Shown: one piece after another, positions 1 to 6,500 of the stretch
How positions within the stretch are numbered: position 1 is the stretch's first letter
Layout of the letters: each line of letters starts with the position of its first letter
Source: Acidobacteriota bacterium
Lineage (GTDB): Bacteria; Acidobacteriota; Polarisedimenticolia; J045
Length of the DNA: 8,404 nt
Direction: 5' to 3'
NCBI GenBank assembly: GCA_027001345.1
Contig: JALTMS010000030.1
Coordinates: forward strand, 1-8,404
Position numbers and translations under genes: made by a program
The notes under the pieces: generated by a model
The model's input: only the letters and a program-made list of their open reading frames with translations
Told to the model about the DNA's origin: nothing
Database searches by the model: none

Positions 1-999
1 CATCACCGAGCGGCTGATCCACAGCGCCATGCCGAAGGCCACCGCCGTCAGCAGGAGAAGACTGACGAGGGCGAACATGGCGCCCTGACGGTAGTCCTTG
101 ATATTTTGAGCCAGCACCTCGGCGAGTTGGTCCTCGACCGCCTTGAGCTGATCGATCTTCTCGGTCTGCACATCGAACCAGTGGGTCGGACTGACGTCGA
201 AGCCCTGCCCGTCGCTGTCCTGCAGCGCCAGCTCGCGCAGGCGGAGAGCTTCCTTGACCGCGGGCTTGGCCAGGGCCTCCTCCTTGAACTGCTTGATCTC
301 CGGGGAGGCGAAGGAGGCGAAGACATCGTCGTAGGCCTGCTGCTCGGCGACGAGGGTCGAGAGCTTGAGGAACATGCCGGGGCCGAAACGATCGGCGGCA
401 AAGGTGTTGCTCAGCACGGCGCGCTCGATGCCGGCGCGCTCCTTGGCCTTGAGGAAGTTGGCGTAGGCATTGAGCGTCTGTAGCACATCCTCGTCGCGAC
501 AGTAGTGGGAGACCGCCGCAATCGCAGCGAGCAGATCCCGATTGATGCCGGTGTAGTAGCTCAGCGCCTGGCCGATACCAGTCTCGAGCGCAAGCACTTG
601 CTGGCGCGTCTGCTCGAGCGTCCCGAGAGCCTCCTCGGCTTGCGCAACGTACTCACCGACGACCCCCTCCGGCTGCCCACCGATGGCCTGGAGCTGACGC
701 CGGTAGGCCGCGAGCGCCTCGGAAGTCCGCTTGTGCTGAGCCTCGAGTTGCTGGCCGAAGGACTTGCCCCCCGATCCCATGTAGAGCGCCGTGGCGCCTC
801 GCTCGCGCTGCGTCTCGTGGACCAGTGCCCCGATACGCATCCCCAGGGAGGCGAGGCGATCGAGATTCCGAGCCTCTGACCAGGCAGCGGTTTTCTCCAC
901 TGTCCCCCAGCCGAGAAACAACGCCAGGGTCAGTAGAGGCACGGCAAGCATGATCAGAAGCTTCGTCTTGGTCTGCAGGTTCGCCAGGTAAGACTCCAT
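1..999 (-). CDS. NIT-domain transmembrane sensor, N-terminal part (C-terminus off the left edge)
   Basis: The frame is open to position 1, so only the first 333 residues are visible. A membrane helix at about residues 13-31 (KLLIMLAVPLLTLALFLGW) is followed by a helical extracytoplasmic region and a second helix at about 307-328, ending in SRSVM as a HAMP domain would begin. The region between the helices matches the nitrate/nitrite-sensing NIT family. It has HETQRERGATALYMGSGG at about 61-78, a later SYYTGINRDLL, and KERAGIERAVLSNTFAADRF. In this family the domain binds nitrate or nitrite in periplasmic sensors feeding a chemotaxis, kinase or cyclic-di-GMP output; which output applies here cannot be seen. 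I chose the ATG at 999 because GGAG lies 6 nt upstream and the protein then starts MESYLANLQTKTKLL, as such sensors do. An in-frame ATG at 1056 would add 19 residues. NIT assignment is strong; the ligand is inferred from the family. Confidence 0.85.
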   Translation of the reverse strand, partial: MESYLANLQTKTKLLIMLAVPLLTLALFLGWGTVEKTAAWSEARNLDRLASLGMRIGALVHETQRERGATALYMGSGGKSFGQQLEAQHKRTSEALAAYRRQLQAIGGQPEGVVGEYVAQAEEALGTLEQTRQQVLALETGIGQALSYYTGINRDLLAAIAAVSHYCRDEDVLQTLNAYANFLKAKERAGIERAVLSNTFAADRFGPGMFLKLSTLVAEQQAYDDVFASFASPEIKQFKEEALAKPAVKEALRLRELALQDSDGQGFDVSPTHWFDVQTEKIDQLKAVEDQLAEVLAQNIKDYRQGAMFALVSLLLLTAVAFGMALWISRSVM

Positions 1000-1005
1000 C
1001 AGCGT

Positions 1006-1009
1006 CTCC
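1006..1009 (-). promoter_or_regulatory. Ribosome binding site favouring the start at 999
   Basis: On the minus strand GGAG lies 6 nt before the ATG at 999. The competing ATG at 1056 has only AAGGG about 3 nt upstream, which is too close for good initiation. This site is the main reason for preferring the shorter sensor. Confidence 0.5.
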
Positions 1010-1099
1010 AGTCGGGCACGTGGCACCCGAAAGCGGTGCCGCAAGAGAAGCGACATCGCCCTTCGTCTCGGCCGTGCCGACCGCGACTTGAGCCTCCGG

Positions 1100-1146
1100 C
1101 AGCGAGATTCTGGAATCTCGCTGGATCCCCCGGTCGAACGGGATCC
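1100..1146. repeat. Two adjacent inverted repeats between trx and the NIT sensor
   Basis: Positions 1100-1110 (cagcgagattc) and 1113-1123 (gaatctcgctg) form a perfect 11-bp inverted repeat with a 2-nt centre; as RNA this would be a stem of about 10 bp with a tight 4-nt loop. Directly beside it, ggatccc (1123-1129) and gggatcc (1140-1146) form a second 7-bp repeat around 10 nt. The pair sits 3' of trx and 5' of the sensor. No T-run follows on either strand, so a classical intrinsic terminator is not supported. A dyad operator, an RNA processing or stability hairpin, or a Rho-independent terminator lacking its U-tract are all possible. Confidence 0.6.
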
Positions 1147-1177
1147 TCCGCCCAGACGCGCCGGGTGGAGTGGCGTC

Positions 1178-1546
1178 TCAGGAGGCCCGCACTTCCCCCC
1201 GCAGATGGCGCTCGAAGATCTGACGCAGGGCCTCGGCGGGCAGCGCACCGGGCAGCAGGCCGATCAGCGAACCGCGCTCGAAGAAGGCCATCGTCGGAAT
1301 CGACTGGATGCCGAAGCTGGAAGCCGTGACGGGGTTGGCGTCCACATCGACCTTGATCACCTGCAGCCTGCCCTCGAAATCAGGGGCCACCTGCTCGAGG
1401 GCCCTGGCGAGAAAGCGGCAGGGCGCGCACCACGAAGCCCAGAAATCGACGACAACAGGGAGCTTGGCTTCCTTGACGAGACGATCGAAGGACGCATCGG
1501 TGGCATGGATGATGAACTCGGCAGGACGACTCGGATCGATCTGCAT
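1178..1546 (-). CDS. Thioredoxin-like protein with WCAPC active site
   Basis: A 122-residue single-domain thioredoxin fold, close to the usual 105-140 residues. The active site is FWASWCAPCR, with cysteines at 40 and 43. The buried aspartate of thioredoxins is D34 in VVVDFW, and the cis-proline is P84 in QSIPT. VIKVDVDANP matches the central strand. These residues support reversible thiol-disulfide exchange with cytoplasmic proteins; no signal peptide or membrane segment is present. The motif is WCAPC rather than the canonical WCGPC, a variant expected to shift redox potential or partner choice. The sequence around FIIHATDASFDRLV resembles thioredoxin-2 (TrxC), but TrxC's N-terminal CxxC zinc finger is absent. 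AGGAG at 1556-1560, 9 nt upstream, fixes the ATG at 1546. It lies 203 bp downstream of rex on the same strand. Family is secure; the exact subtype and reductase partner are not. Confidence 0.92.
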   Translation of the reverse strand: MQIDPSRPAEFIIHATDASFDRLVKEAKLPVVVDFWASWCAPCRFLARALEQVAPDFEGRLQVIKVDVDANPVTASSFGIQSIPTMAFFERGSLIGLLPGALPAEALRQIFERHLRGEVRAS

Positions 1547-1749
1547 CGCTCTTGGCTCCTCGGAGCGGCGGAAGGCGCTGCTGCCGCCCCACACCCTCGA
1601 CAGATGCAGAACCGAGGAAAAGGGTACAGTCCGGCAGCACCGAGGTGGCACCCCTCCCGTATCTTCGACGAGCCAGAACGTGCTCCTGGTGCAGGTTTTC
1701 ACGATCAGCTCGGCCGATCGCCGGAAGAAGGCCGCCTTCATGTGATCTA
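1547..1749 (-). other. Gap between rex and trx
   Basis: 203 bp with no gene that I can support. A small perfect repeat (gaaggc-c-gccttc, 1727-1739) sits just after the rex stop and could form a weak 5-bp hairpin, too weak for a terminator. No convincing promoter hexamers were found. The trx frame stays open through most of the gap, with an in-frame ATG at 1741, but that ATG has no Shine-Dalgarno and the added 65 residues resemble no domain I know. Confidence 0.4.
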
Positions 1750-2382
1750 TCAGCTCGGGCGGGACAGACGATAGGCCAGTTCCGCGAGACCCACGGAAAG
1801 GTGCTCGTGGCGCACGTAGACCTCCTCCGGTAGATCGAGACCGGCGGAAGCGAAGTTCCAGATGGCCTCCACCCCCGCGCAAGCCAGACGACGGGCCATC
1901 TCCGCGGCCGCCGCCGGGGGCACGGTGAGGATGCCGAGCCGAATGCCTTCTTCCCGCACCACCTCTCCGAGACGCTCGACCGGGTAGACCGCCACGCCCC
2001 CGATGGAAGTACCGATCTTGAGCGGATCGACATCGATCAGAGCGGCGACTTCCAGCCCGTAGCGAGCAAAGCCGGGATAGGCGATCAGCGCACTGCCGAG
2101 CCTTCCCGCCCCGACCACCACGGCTCGATAGCTCTGATCGAGGCCCAGCGACGTCTCGATGGCCACACGAATCTCCCGCGCACGAAAACCGACGCGAGGA
2201 CGACCTCGGACAGCGATCGCAGCCAGGTCCTTGCGTACCTGAGACTCGTCGACCCCCGCATGCTCGGCGAGCCTGGCGCTCGAGACAGCCTGCTCAGAAC
2301 CCCTGATCGGGCGGACGAAATGCAGGTAACGCACGAGCCGCTCGACCAGCGCGCGCTTGAAAAACCGATCCGAAGTGGCCAT
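1750..2382 (-). CDS. rex: Redox-sensing transcriptional repressor Rex
   Basis: A 210-residue protein, the normal Rex length. The N-terminal winged helix covers about residues 8-75; SSARLAEHAGVDESQVRKDL (34-53) is the hallmark recognition region, followed by VGF. The C-terminal Rossmann domain begins at about 85 with AVVVGAGRLGSALIAYPGF, whose GxGxxG binds NAD(H), and continues with IDVDPLKIG, ILTVP and WNFA. A domain-swapped C-terminal helix lies at LAELAYRL. Rex represses fermentative, respiratory and NADH-oxidising genes; NADH binding releases it from DNA. The variable wing reads AIAVRGRPRVGF where many relatives have a YFGEFGKRGVGY-like run. The ATG at 2382 has GGGAGG only 3 nt upstream, a short spacing, but it places the start exactly at the winged helix. 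The frame stays open upstream to 2859; those extra residues are not Rex-like and overlap the opposing gene. Downstream neighbours are trx and the NIT sensor. Its targets cannot be read from this window. Confidence 0.95.
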   Translation of the reverse strand: MATSDRFFKRALVERLVRYLHFVRPIRGSEQAVSSARLAEHAGVDESQVRKDLAAIAVRGRPRVGFRAREIRVAIETSLGLDQSYRAVVVGAGRLGSALIAYPGFARYGLEVAALIDVDPLKIGTSIGGVAVYPVERLGEVVREEGIRLGILTVPPAAAAEMARRLACAGVEAIWNFASAGLDLPEEVYVRHEHLSVGLAELAYRLSRPS

Positions 2383-2758
2383 GAGCCTCCCGCCGGGCCA
2401 TCGACCGTCCGCATTCGCATCGCCCGTACAGCCATCGAAGCGGAGTCGCGGGGCGATTGTTTCACCTTCTCCCCTGGCAGAGCAAACCCTGTCCCGGGAT
2501 CGAGAACCTCCCCTCCCCGGGGGGCGCGTTCTGTCCGCGAGCTGTCCGTTTTCCGGGCAGCCTGACCGGACGCCAGCCGAGGCGCGGAGGCTGCCGGGCT
2601 CGTCACGGCAGCGCCCGATCTTTTCCCGCACCGATTCGATCCCGCTGTTTTTCAACAACTTGAGAGCCGCCCGCCGAACTGTTGCCAGCTCCTTGGCACC
2701 TTCGTTGCTTTCCACCGAGATCGCCAACCAGCACCCCAGCGACCCCAGGAGGTAACCC
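2383..2758. other. Divergent intergenic region between rex and the secreted-protein gene
   Basis: 376 bp without a supported gene, holding the 5' regions of two divergent genes. Visible elements: (1) a direct repeat ctgtccg at 2531-2537 and 2542-2548, 11 bp apart; (2) a 7-bp imperfect hairpin 2542-2560 with a T-rich loop; (3) an 8-bp perfect stem ggcagcct/aggctgcc (2556-2563 with 2588-2595) enclosing a small cgcc/ggcg hairpin; (4) the dyad tgcca-N6-tggca at 2683-2698, about 60 bp before the plus-strand start; (5) on the minus strand, a weak promoter-like pair TTGCTC (2480-2485) and AACAAT (2456-2461) with an 18-bp spacer, about 75 nt before rex. No full Rex box (TTGTGAA-N4-TTCACAA) was found. 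GC-rich DNA forms such stems by chance, so none is assigned a function. Confidence 0.45.
2747..2752 (+). promoter_or_regulatory. Strong Shine-Dalgarno of the secreted-protein gene
   Basis: AGGAGG lies 6 nt before the ATG at 2759, the best-placed ribosome binding site in the window. It fixes this start and is a main argument that the plus-strand frame, not the overlapping open minus frame, is the real gene here. Confidence 0.85.
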
Positions 2759-3250
2759 ATGATCCGTTCGACTCGACTCACTCCCCTCGCCCTGATCGCG
2801 CTGCTTCTGGCAGCGTTCACCCTGCCGGCCCTGGCCGAGCCGACCTTCGACCTGCGCATCGACCTGGCTCTCGATGGTTCGACCGCGGAAGCTCTGCGGC
2901 CCGGTGACGTGGTGCGCGTCGAACTGCTGCCAGCCGATCAATTCGGAGTCGAGCACGTTGCCGCGCCGATACGTCTCGAACGTACGGTGGGCCGCGACGA
3001 CATGCAGGCCGAGTGGCGTTTTGCCCGAGCCCTGGCACCGGGCCAGATCTATCGGATGGAGATGACCATCATTCGCAGCGGCGTTGCCGTGCGCTACCTC
3101 TCCGCCCTTTCTCGCCTGCCTCGCCACGCGGCGGCCGAACCCGGCGCCATGCGCCTTGAGCGCGGTCAGCGTCGCGACAAGCGGCACACGCTGGTGATGC
3201 TGCATCGAGACTCTGACGGCGTCGTCCGCCTGTCCGTGTTCACCGCCTGA
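2759..3250 (+). CDS. Secreted or periplasmic protein of unknown family (163 aa)
   Basis: I do not recognise a family. The protein begins with a textbook Sec signal peptide: basic MIRSTR, a hydrophobic core at about 9-22 (PLALIALLLAAFTL), then PALA|E with predicted cleavage after residue 26. The mature part is about 137 residues, has no cysteine (so it is not a lipoprotein) and no further membrane segment. It shows alternating hydrophobic stretches suggestive of beta strands, such as TFDLRIDLALDG, GDVVRVELLP, RMEMTIIRSGVAVRYL and the C-terminal GVVRLSVFTA. A basic linker with ERGQRRDKRH precedes the last strands. A small beta-sandwich carrier or adhesin-like domain is one guess. The gene stands alone, transcribed away from rex and towards aroE, with a strong Shine-Dalgarno and a terminator 26 nt after its stop, so it is probably monocistronic. 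That it is a real gene is well supported; its function is unknown. Confidence 0.8.
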   Translation: MIRSTRLTPLALIALLLAAFTLPALAEPTFDLRIDLALDGSTAEALRPGDVVRVELLPADQFGVEHVAAPIRLERTVGRDDMQAEWRFARALAPGQIYRMEMTIIRSGVAVRYLSALSRLPRHAAAEPGAMRLERGQRRDKRHTLVMLHRDSDGVVRLSVFTA

Positions 3251-3275
3251 GCGGCAACATCGCACTGTGACCCGA

Positions 3276-3313
3276 CAGGAGCCCCGGCCGAGCCGGGGCT
3301 CCTGCTTTCATTT
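3276..3313 (+). terminator. Intrinsic terminator, probably serving both convergent transcripts
   Basis: caggagccccggc (3276-3288) and gccggggctcctg (3292-3304) form a perfect 13-bp GC-rich stem with a 3-nt loop, cga. On the plus strand it is followed by ctttcattt (3305-3313), a modest U-rich tail, 26 nt after the stop of the secreted-protein gene. On the minus strand the same stem starts only 7 nt after the aroE stop but has no U-run, so termination of the aromatic operon here is likely but less certain. Confidence 0.85.
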
Positions 3314-4163
3314 ACGCGGACCGCCGGAGAGGATCTCTCGATTCCACCTCGGCAGCAGCCTCGAGAAAGCCCCGGACGGCCTCGATGCCGAACCACAGTC
3401 CCGCCGCCAGGCGCGCCTGGTGAACGAGCATCGGCCAGCCGTTGAGGGCCCGCAGACCTCGGGCGCGAGCCCGGCGCAAGAAGAGCGTCTCCCAGGGGCG
3501 GTAAACCAGATCCACCACCAGGGCCCTTTCCAGCCATTCGATGGGCAGAGGAGGTGCGAGGTGCTCGACCGGTGCCATGCCCAGCGGCGTGGCCTGTACC
3601 ACCAGCGCCGCCGCCCGCGCCACCGACTCGAGTTCGGGAGCTTCCCAGTCCAGACAACCCGCCACCAGGCCAGCGAAATCCCGCACCGCCCGCTGGGGGG
3701 CACGAGTGACCACCCGCACCTCGCGCCCCCGTCGGGCCAGCGCTTCCGCCACGCCCCGAGCCGCACCGCCGGCGCCGAGAATCAGAGCGAGACCCGCAGG
3801 CACCGGCTCGCCCAGCGTTGCGCAACACCCTTCCCAGAATCCCTCCCCGTCGGTGTTGGCGCCGAGCAGGGTGCCGTCCTCGCCCCGCACGATGACGTTC
3901 ACCGCTCCGGCCCGACTCGCCTCCGGCGTCAGCTCATCGACCCGCGCAGCGAGCAGCGTCTTGTGGGGAATCGTCACGTTCGCGCCGTGCCACTGCCCGG
4001 CGCGCAGGCGCTCGAGGGCGGCATCGAGCTGCTCGGCTCGCACCTCCACCGGCTGATAGACCAGCGGCGGCCCGCTCTTCGCACTCCAGGTCTCGAAAAG
4101 CTGGGCCGAGCGACTGTGGCCCACAGGGTGGCCGAACAGGGCCAGCCGGGCAATCCCCGTCAT
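3312..4163 (-). CDS. aroE: Shikimate dehydrogenase (NADP+)
   Basis: 283 residues, typical for AroE (EC 1.1.1.25), which reduces 3-dehydroshikimate to shikimate in the cytoplasm. The N-terminal substrate domain has FGHPVGHSRSAQ, with the shikimate-binding serines at 17 and 19; the usual proline after the second serine is alanine here. The catalytic lysine is K68 in NVTIPHK, AVNV contains the conserved asparagine, and D105 lies in GANTDGEGF. The Rossmann domain follows with ILGAGGAARGVAEAL (about 128-142). VVTRAPQR resembles the basic NADP-phosphate loop, although the usual NRT reads VTR. QATPLGM, DLVYRP and NGWPMLVHQARLAAGLWFG complete the signature. It is the last gene of the operon: its ATG overlaps the aroA stop as ATGA, and no Shine-Dalgarno is visible, which implies translational coupling. 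Its 3' end reaches the terminator stem. Confidence 0.96.
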   Translation of the reverse strand: MTGIARLALFGHPVGHSRSAQLFETWSAKSGPPLVYQPVEVRAEQLDAALERLRAGQWHGANVTIPHKTLLAARVDELTPEASRAGAVNVIVRGEDGTLLGANTDGEGFWEGCCATLGEPVPAGLALILGAGGAARGVAEALARRGREVRVVTRAPQRAVRDFAGLVAGCLDWEAPELESVARAAALVVQATPLGMAPVEHLAPPLPIEWLERALVVDLVYRPWETLFLRRARARGLRALNGWPMLVHQARLAAGLWFGIEAVRGFLEAAAEVESRDPLRRSA

Positions 4164-5467
4164 GCGCGGATGCGCTCGAGATCAGCGAAGAAACGCGGGT
4201 AGGAAATGGCCACCCATCCGGGCTCTTCGAGCAGGCTCTCCCCGTCGGCGTGGGCCGCAAGGAAGGCGGCACACATGGCGATGCGGTGGTCGCCGTGGGC
4301 CGAGACCCGCGCGCCCTTCAGGCGGGCTCCGCCGCCGATCAGCATCCCATCGTCGGCCTCCTCCACATCCGCCCCGAAGGCCCTGAGCAGAGCCACCGTG
4401 GTGGCGATGCGGTCGGACTCCTTGCGCCGCAACTCGGCCGCGCCCCGGATCACCGTCTCCCCTTCGGAGAGGGCCGCAACACAGGCCAACAGCGGAATCT
4501 CATCGATCGCATCGACCACGTCGTCGGGTCCGACCTCGATGCCCTGGAGTTCCCCACCCCGAATCGCCAGCCGCCCCATCGGCTCCGCCGCGTCGGAAGT
4601 GATCTCTTCGTCGATTTCGGCTCCCATCCGGCGCAGCAGGCGGTAGAAACCCAGACGCGTGGGATTCAGGCACAGTCCCTCGACCACCAGGTCGCTGCCG
4701 GGCAAGCTGGCCGCCAGCGCCGCCGCGCAGGCGGCCGACGAAGGATCTCCCGGCACTACCAGGGACAGAGGCGAAAGGGCCGGGCAGCCACCGCCGACCC
4801 GATGGTGACAGCCCTGGGTATCGAGACGCTGGAGGGGCGCCCCCATCGCTCGCAGCATCCTCTCGCTGTGGTCCCGGGTCAGGCGCGCCTCCCTGACCTC
4901 GCTGGCCCCTTCGGCCTGCAGCGCGGCGAGAATCAGCGCGCTCTTGACCTGCGCGCTGGCCACCCCCGTGGAGACGACCGCTCCCCGCAGACCACCACCG
5001 ACCACCGTCAGGGGCAGAGTGTCGCCGCCCTCGATCACGGCCCCGAAGGCCGCCAGAGGTTTGCGGACGCGCCCCATCGGGCGAAGCGACAGCGACCTGT
5101 CGCCGGCGAGACGAAAGCGGCCGCGACGACCGGCGAGCAGGCCCATCATCAGTCGCGCCGTGGTCCCCGAATTGCCACAGTCGAGTTCCAGCACCGAAGC
5201 TGGATCGTCCTGATCCAGGGTGCGCCAGCCGCGACCCTCGACCACCAGAGCCTCGTCCTCGTCGCGGAGCACCGTCCCCGCCCGCTCGAGCAGCCGGCGC
5301 GTGCTGCGCACATCCTCGCCGGGAGCCAGACCGGCGATGCGGCTGGTGCCGCGGGCCACCGCCGCCAGCATCAGGGCGCGGTGGGAAATCGACTTGTCAC
5401 CTGGAACGCTGAGATTGCCCCTGACCTTCGAGCAGGGTCTGAGTCTGCGATCAGCACTCACGCTCAC
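4160..5467 (-). CDS. aroA: 3-phosphoshikimate 1-carboxyvinyltransferase (EPSP synthase)
   Basis: 435 residues, full length for EPSP synthase (EC 2.5.1.19), which joins shikimate-3-phosphate and phosphoenolpyruvate. Signatures in order: SVPGDKSISHRALMLAA (about 20-36); LDCGNSGTTARLMMGLLAG; SAQVKSALILAAL; TRDHSERML; VVPGDPSSAA; AIDEIPLLACVAAL with the catalytic Asp and Glu; ELRRKESDRI; and AHGDHRIAMCAAFLA. The two inverse alpha/beta domains are therefore complete. The PEP-site segment is GNSGTTARLMMG, as in Bacillus-type enzymes, rather than the GNAGTAMRPL of E. coli; the residue equivalent to E. coli Pro101 is Leu. The start is GTG at 5467, with GAGGAG 4 nt upstream (5472-5477). It overlaps the end of aroF by 17 nt, and another in-frame GTG two codons later is possible. 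It overlaps aroE by 4 nt downstream. Identity is certain; glyphosate response cannot be predicted from this. Confidence 0.97.
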   Translation of the reverse strand: MSVSADRRLRPCSKVRGNLSVPGDKSISHRALMLAAVARGTSRIAGLAPGEDVRSTRRLLERAGTVLRDEDEALVVEGRGWRTLDQDDPASVLELDCGNSGTTARLMMGLLAGRRGRFRLAGDRSLSLRPMGRVRKPLAAFGAVIEGGDTLPLTVVGGGLRGAVVSTGVASAQVKSALILAALQAEGASEVREARLTRDHSERMLRAMGAPLQRLDTQGCHHRVGGGCPALSPLSLVVPGDPSSAACAAALAASLPGSDLVVEGLCLNPTRLGFYRLLRRMGAEIDEEITSDAAEPMGRLAIRGGELQGIEVGPDDVVDAIDEIPLLACVAALSEGETVIRGAAELRRKESDRIATTVALLRAFGADVEEADDGMLIGGGARLKGARVSAHGDHRIAMCAAFLAAHADGESLLEEPGWVAISYPRFFADLERIRA

Positions 5468-6500
5468 GGTTCTCCTCGGTGCTCGGCGCCAGCCGCCGGT
5501 CCACCGCGGCGCAGATGCGCCGCACGCCTTCCATCATCGCATCGAATCCGTCGAAGGTGAGACTCTGGCGTCCATCGCTCAGCGCCTTTTCCGGTTCGGG
5601 GTGCACCTCGACCATCAGACCGTCGGCTCCTGCCGCCACCCCGGCCAGGGCCAGGGCGGGCACCATCTCCCGCAGACCCGCGGCGTGGGAGGGATCGACG
5701 ATCACCGGCAGGTGGGAGCGGGCCTTGAGCACCGGCACCGCCGCCACGTCGAGAGTGTTGCGGGTCGCCGTCTCGAAGGTGCGGATCCCCCGCTCGCAGA
5801 GCACCACCCGCGGATTGCCCGCAGCAACGATGTATTCGGCGGCCATCAGCACCTCCTCGGCGGTGGCCATCAGGCCCCGCTTGAGCAACACCGGCCGCGG
5901 CTGCTCCCCGACCGCTTGCAGCAGGCGGAAGTTCTGCATGTTGCGCGCCCCGACCTGCAGCACGTCGGCCCGACGCGCCACCCGGTCCACATCGTCGGGA
6001 GCCAGCACCTCGGTCACCACTCCCAGACCGGTGGCCGATCGCGCCTCGGCCAGCAGCTCGAGCCCCTCGATACCGAGCCCCTGAAAGCTGTAGGGCGACG
6101 AACGAGGCTTGAACGCACCGCCCCGCAGCAGCCGGGCTCCCCCGGCGGCCACCCGCCGGGCAGTGGCGAGCAACTGCTCGCGGGATTCCACCGAACAGGG
6201 CCCGGCGATCACCACCACCTCCTCGCCGCCAATGGTCACATCGCCGATCTTGACGCGGGTCGCACGGGGATGGTGTTCGCGGGCGACCAGCGGATAGGGC
6301 CGCGCCGCGGGCCGCACCTCCTCGACCCCCGACATGGCCGCCAGGGGCTCGGCCAGGCGCGCAGCGCCATCGCCGATCACACCCACCAGGCTGCGACCGT
6401 CGGCCTGGCTGACCTGGACGCGGAAACCCTGCCCTTCGATGAAGCGGACGATCTCCGCCTTGACCCGAACGCTGCAACCCCTGGCGAGTACGGCGATCAT
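5451..6500 (-). CDS. aroF: 3-deoxy-7-phosphoheptulonate (DAHP) synthase, class I-beta with N-terminal regulatory domain
   Basis: 349 residues. It condenses phosphoenolpyruvate and erythrose-4-phosphate (EC 2.5.1.54), the entry step of the shikimate pathway. Residues 1 to about 70 form a small ferredoxin-like domain (MIAVLARGCSVRVKAEIV..., VGVIGD, RPYPLVAREHHP) as in the Thermotoga maritima enzyme, where it mediates tyrosine/phenylalanine feedback. The catalytic TIM barrel follows: VVIAGPCSVESREQL with the metal-ligand Cys, LRGGAFKPRSSPYSFQGLG, VGARNMQNFRLL, VLLKRG, LCERGIRTFE, VDPSHAAG and EVHPEPEKALSDGRQSL. All expected metal and substrate residues are present. The ATG at 6500 overlaps the trpA stop as ATGA, with AGGAGG at 6505-6510. 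The symbol follows common use; aroG or aroA(G) are also used for this class. Feedback specificity is inferred from the domain, not shown. Confidence 0.96.
   Translation of the reverse strand: MIAVLARGCSVRVKAEIVRFIEGQGFRVQVSQADGRSLVGVIGDGAARLAEPLAAMSGVEEVRPAARPYPLVAREHHPRATRVKIGDVTIGGEEVVVIAGPCSVESREQLLATARRVAAGGARLLRGGAFKPRSSPYSFQGLGIEGLELLAEARSATGLGVVTEVLAPDDVDRVARRADVLQVGARNMQNFRLLQAVGEQPRPVLLKRGLMATAEEVLMAAEYIVAAGNPRVVLCERGIRTFETATRNTLDVAAVPVLKARSHLPVIVDPSHAAGLREMVPALALAGVAAGADGLMVEVHPEPEKALSDGRQSLTFDGFDAMMEGVRRICAAVDRRLAPSTEENREREC

Noticed and set aside
106..991. Plus-strand frames opposite the NIT sensor gene
   Set aside because: The minus-strand frame encodes a clear NIT domain with two membrane helices; the plus frames resemble nothing and have no supporting start signals.
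1547..1741. In-frame 65-residue extension of the thioredoxin from an ATG at 1741, with several cysteines
   Set aside because: No Shine-Dalgarno, no recognisable domain or zinc-finger spacing, whereas AGGAG precedes the ATG at 1546.
2451..2466. Possible Rex operator (gattgtttcac; GTGAAACAATC on the minus strand) near the weak rex promoter
   Set aside because: Only a poor half-site is present; the second symmetric half of TTGTGAA-N4-TTCACAA is missing.
2645..2658. ctgtttttcaacaa as a Rex-type palindrome
   Set aside because: The half-sites are 4 nt apart and lack the inner bases; the spacing does not fit a Rex box.
2383..2859. Open in-frame extension of rex, including an ATG at 2760, adding 126 or more residues
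   Set aside because: No ribosome binding site, no Rex-like sequence, and it runs over the well-supported divergent gene. The ATG at 2382 starts exactly at the winged-helix domain.
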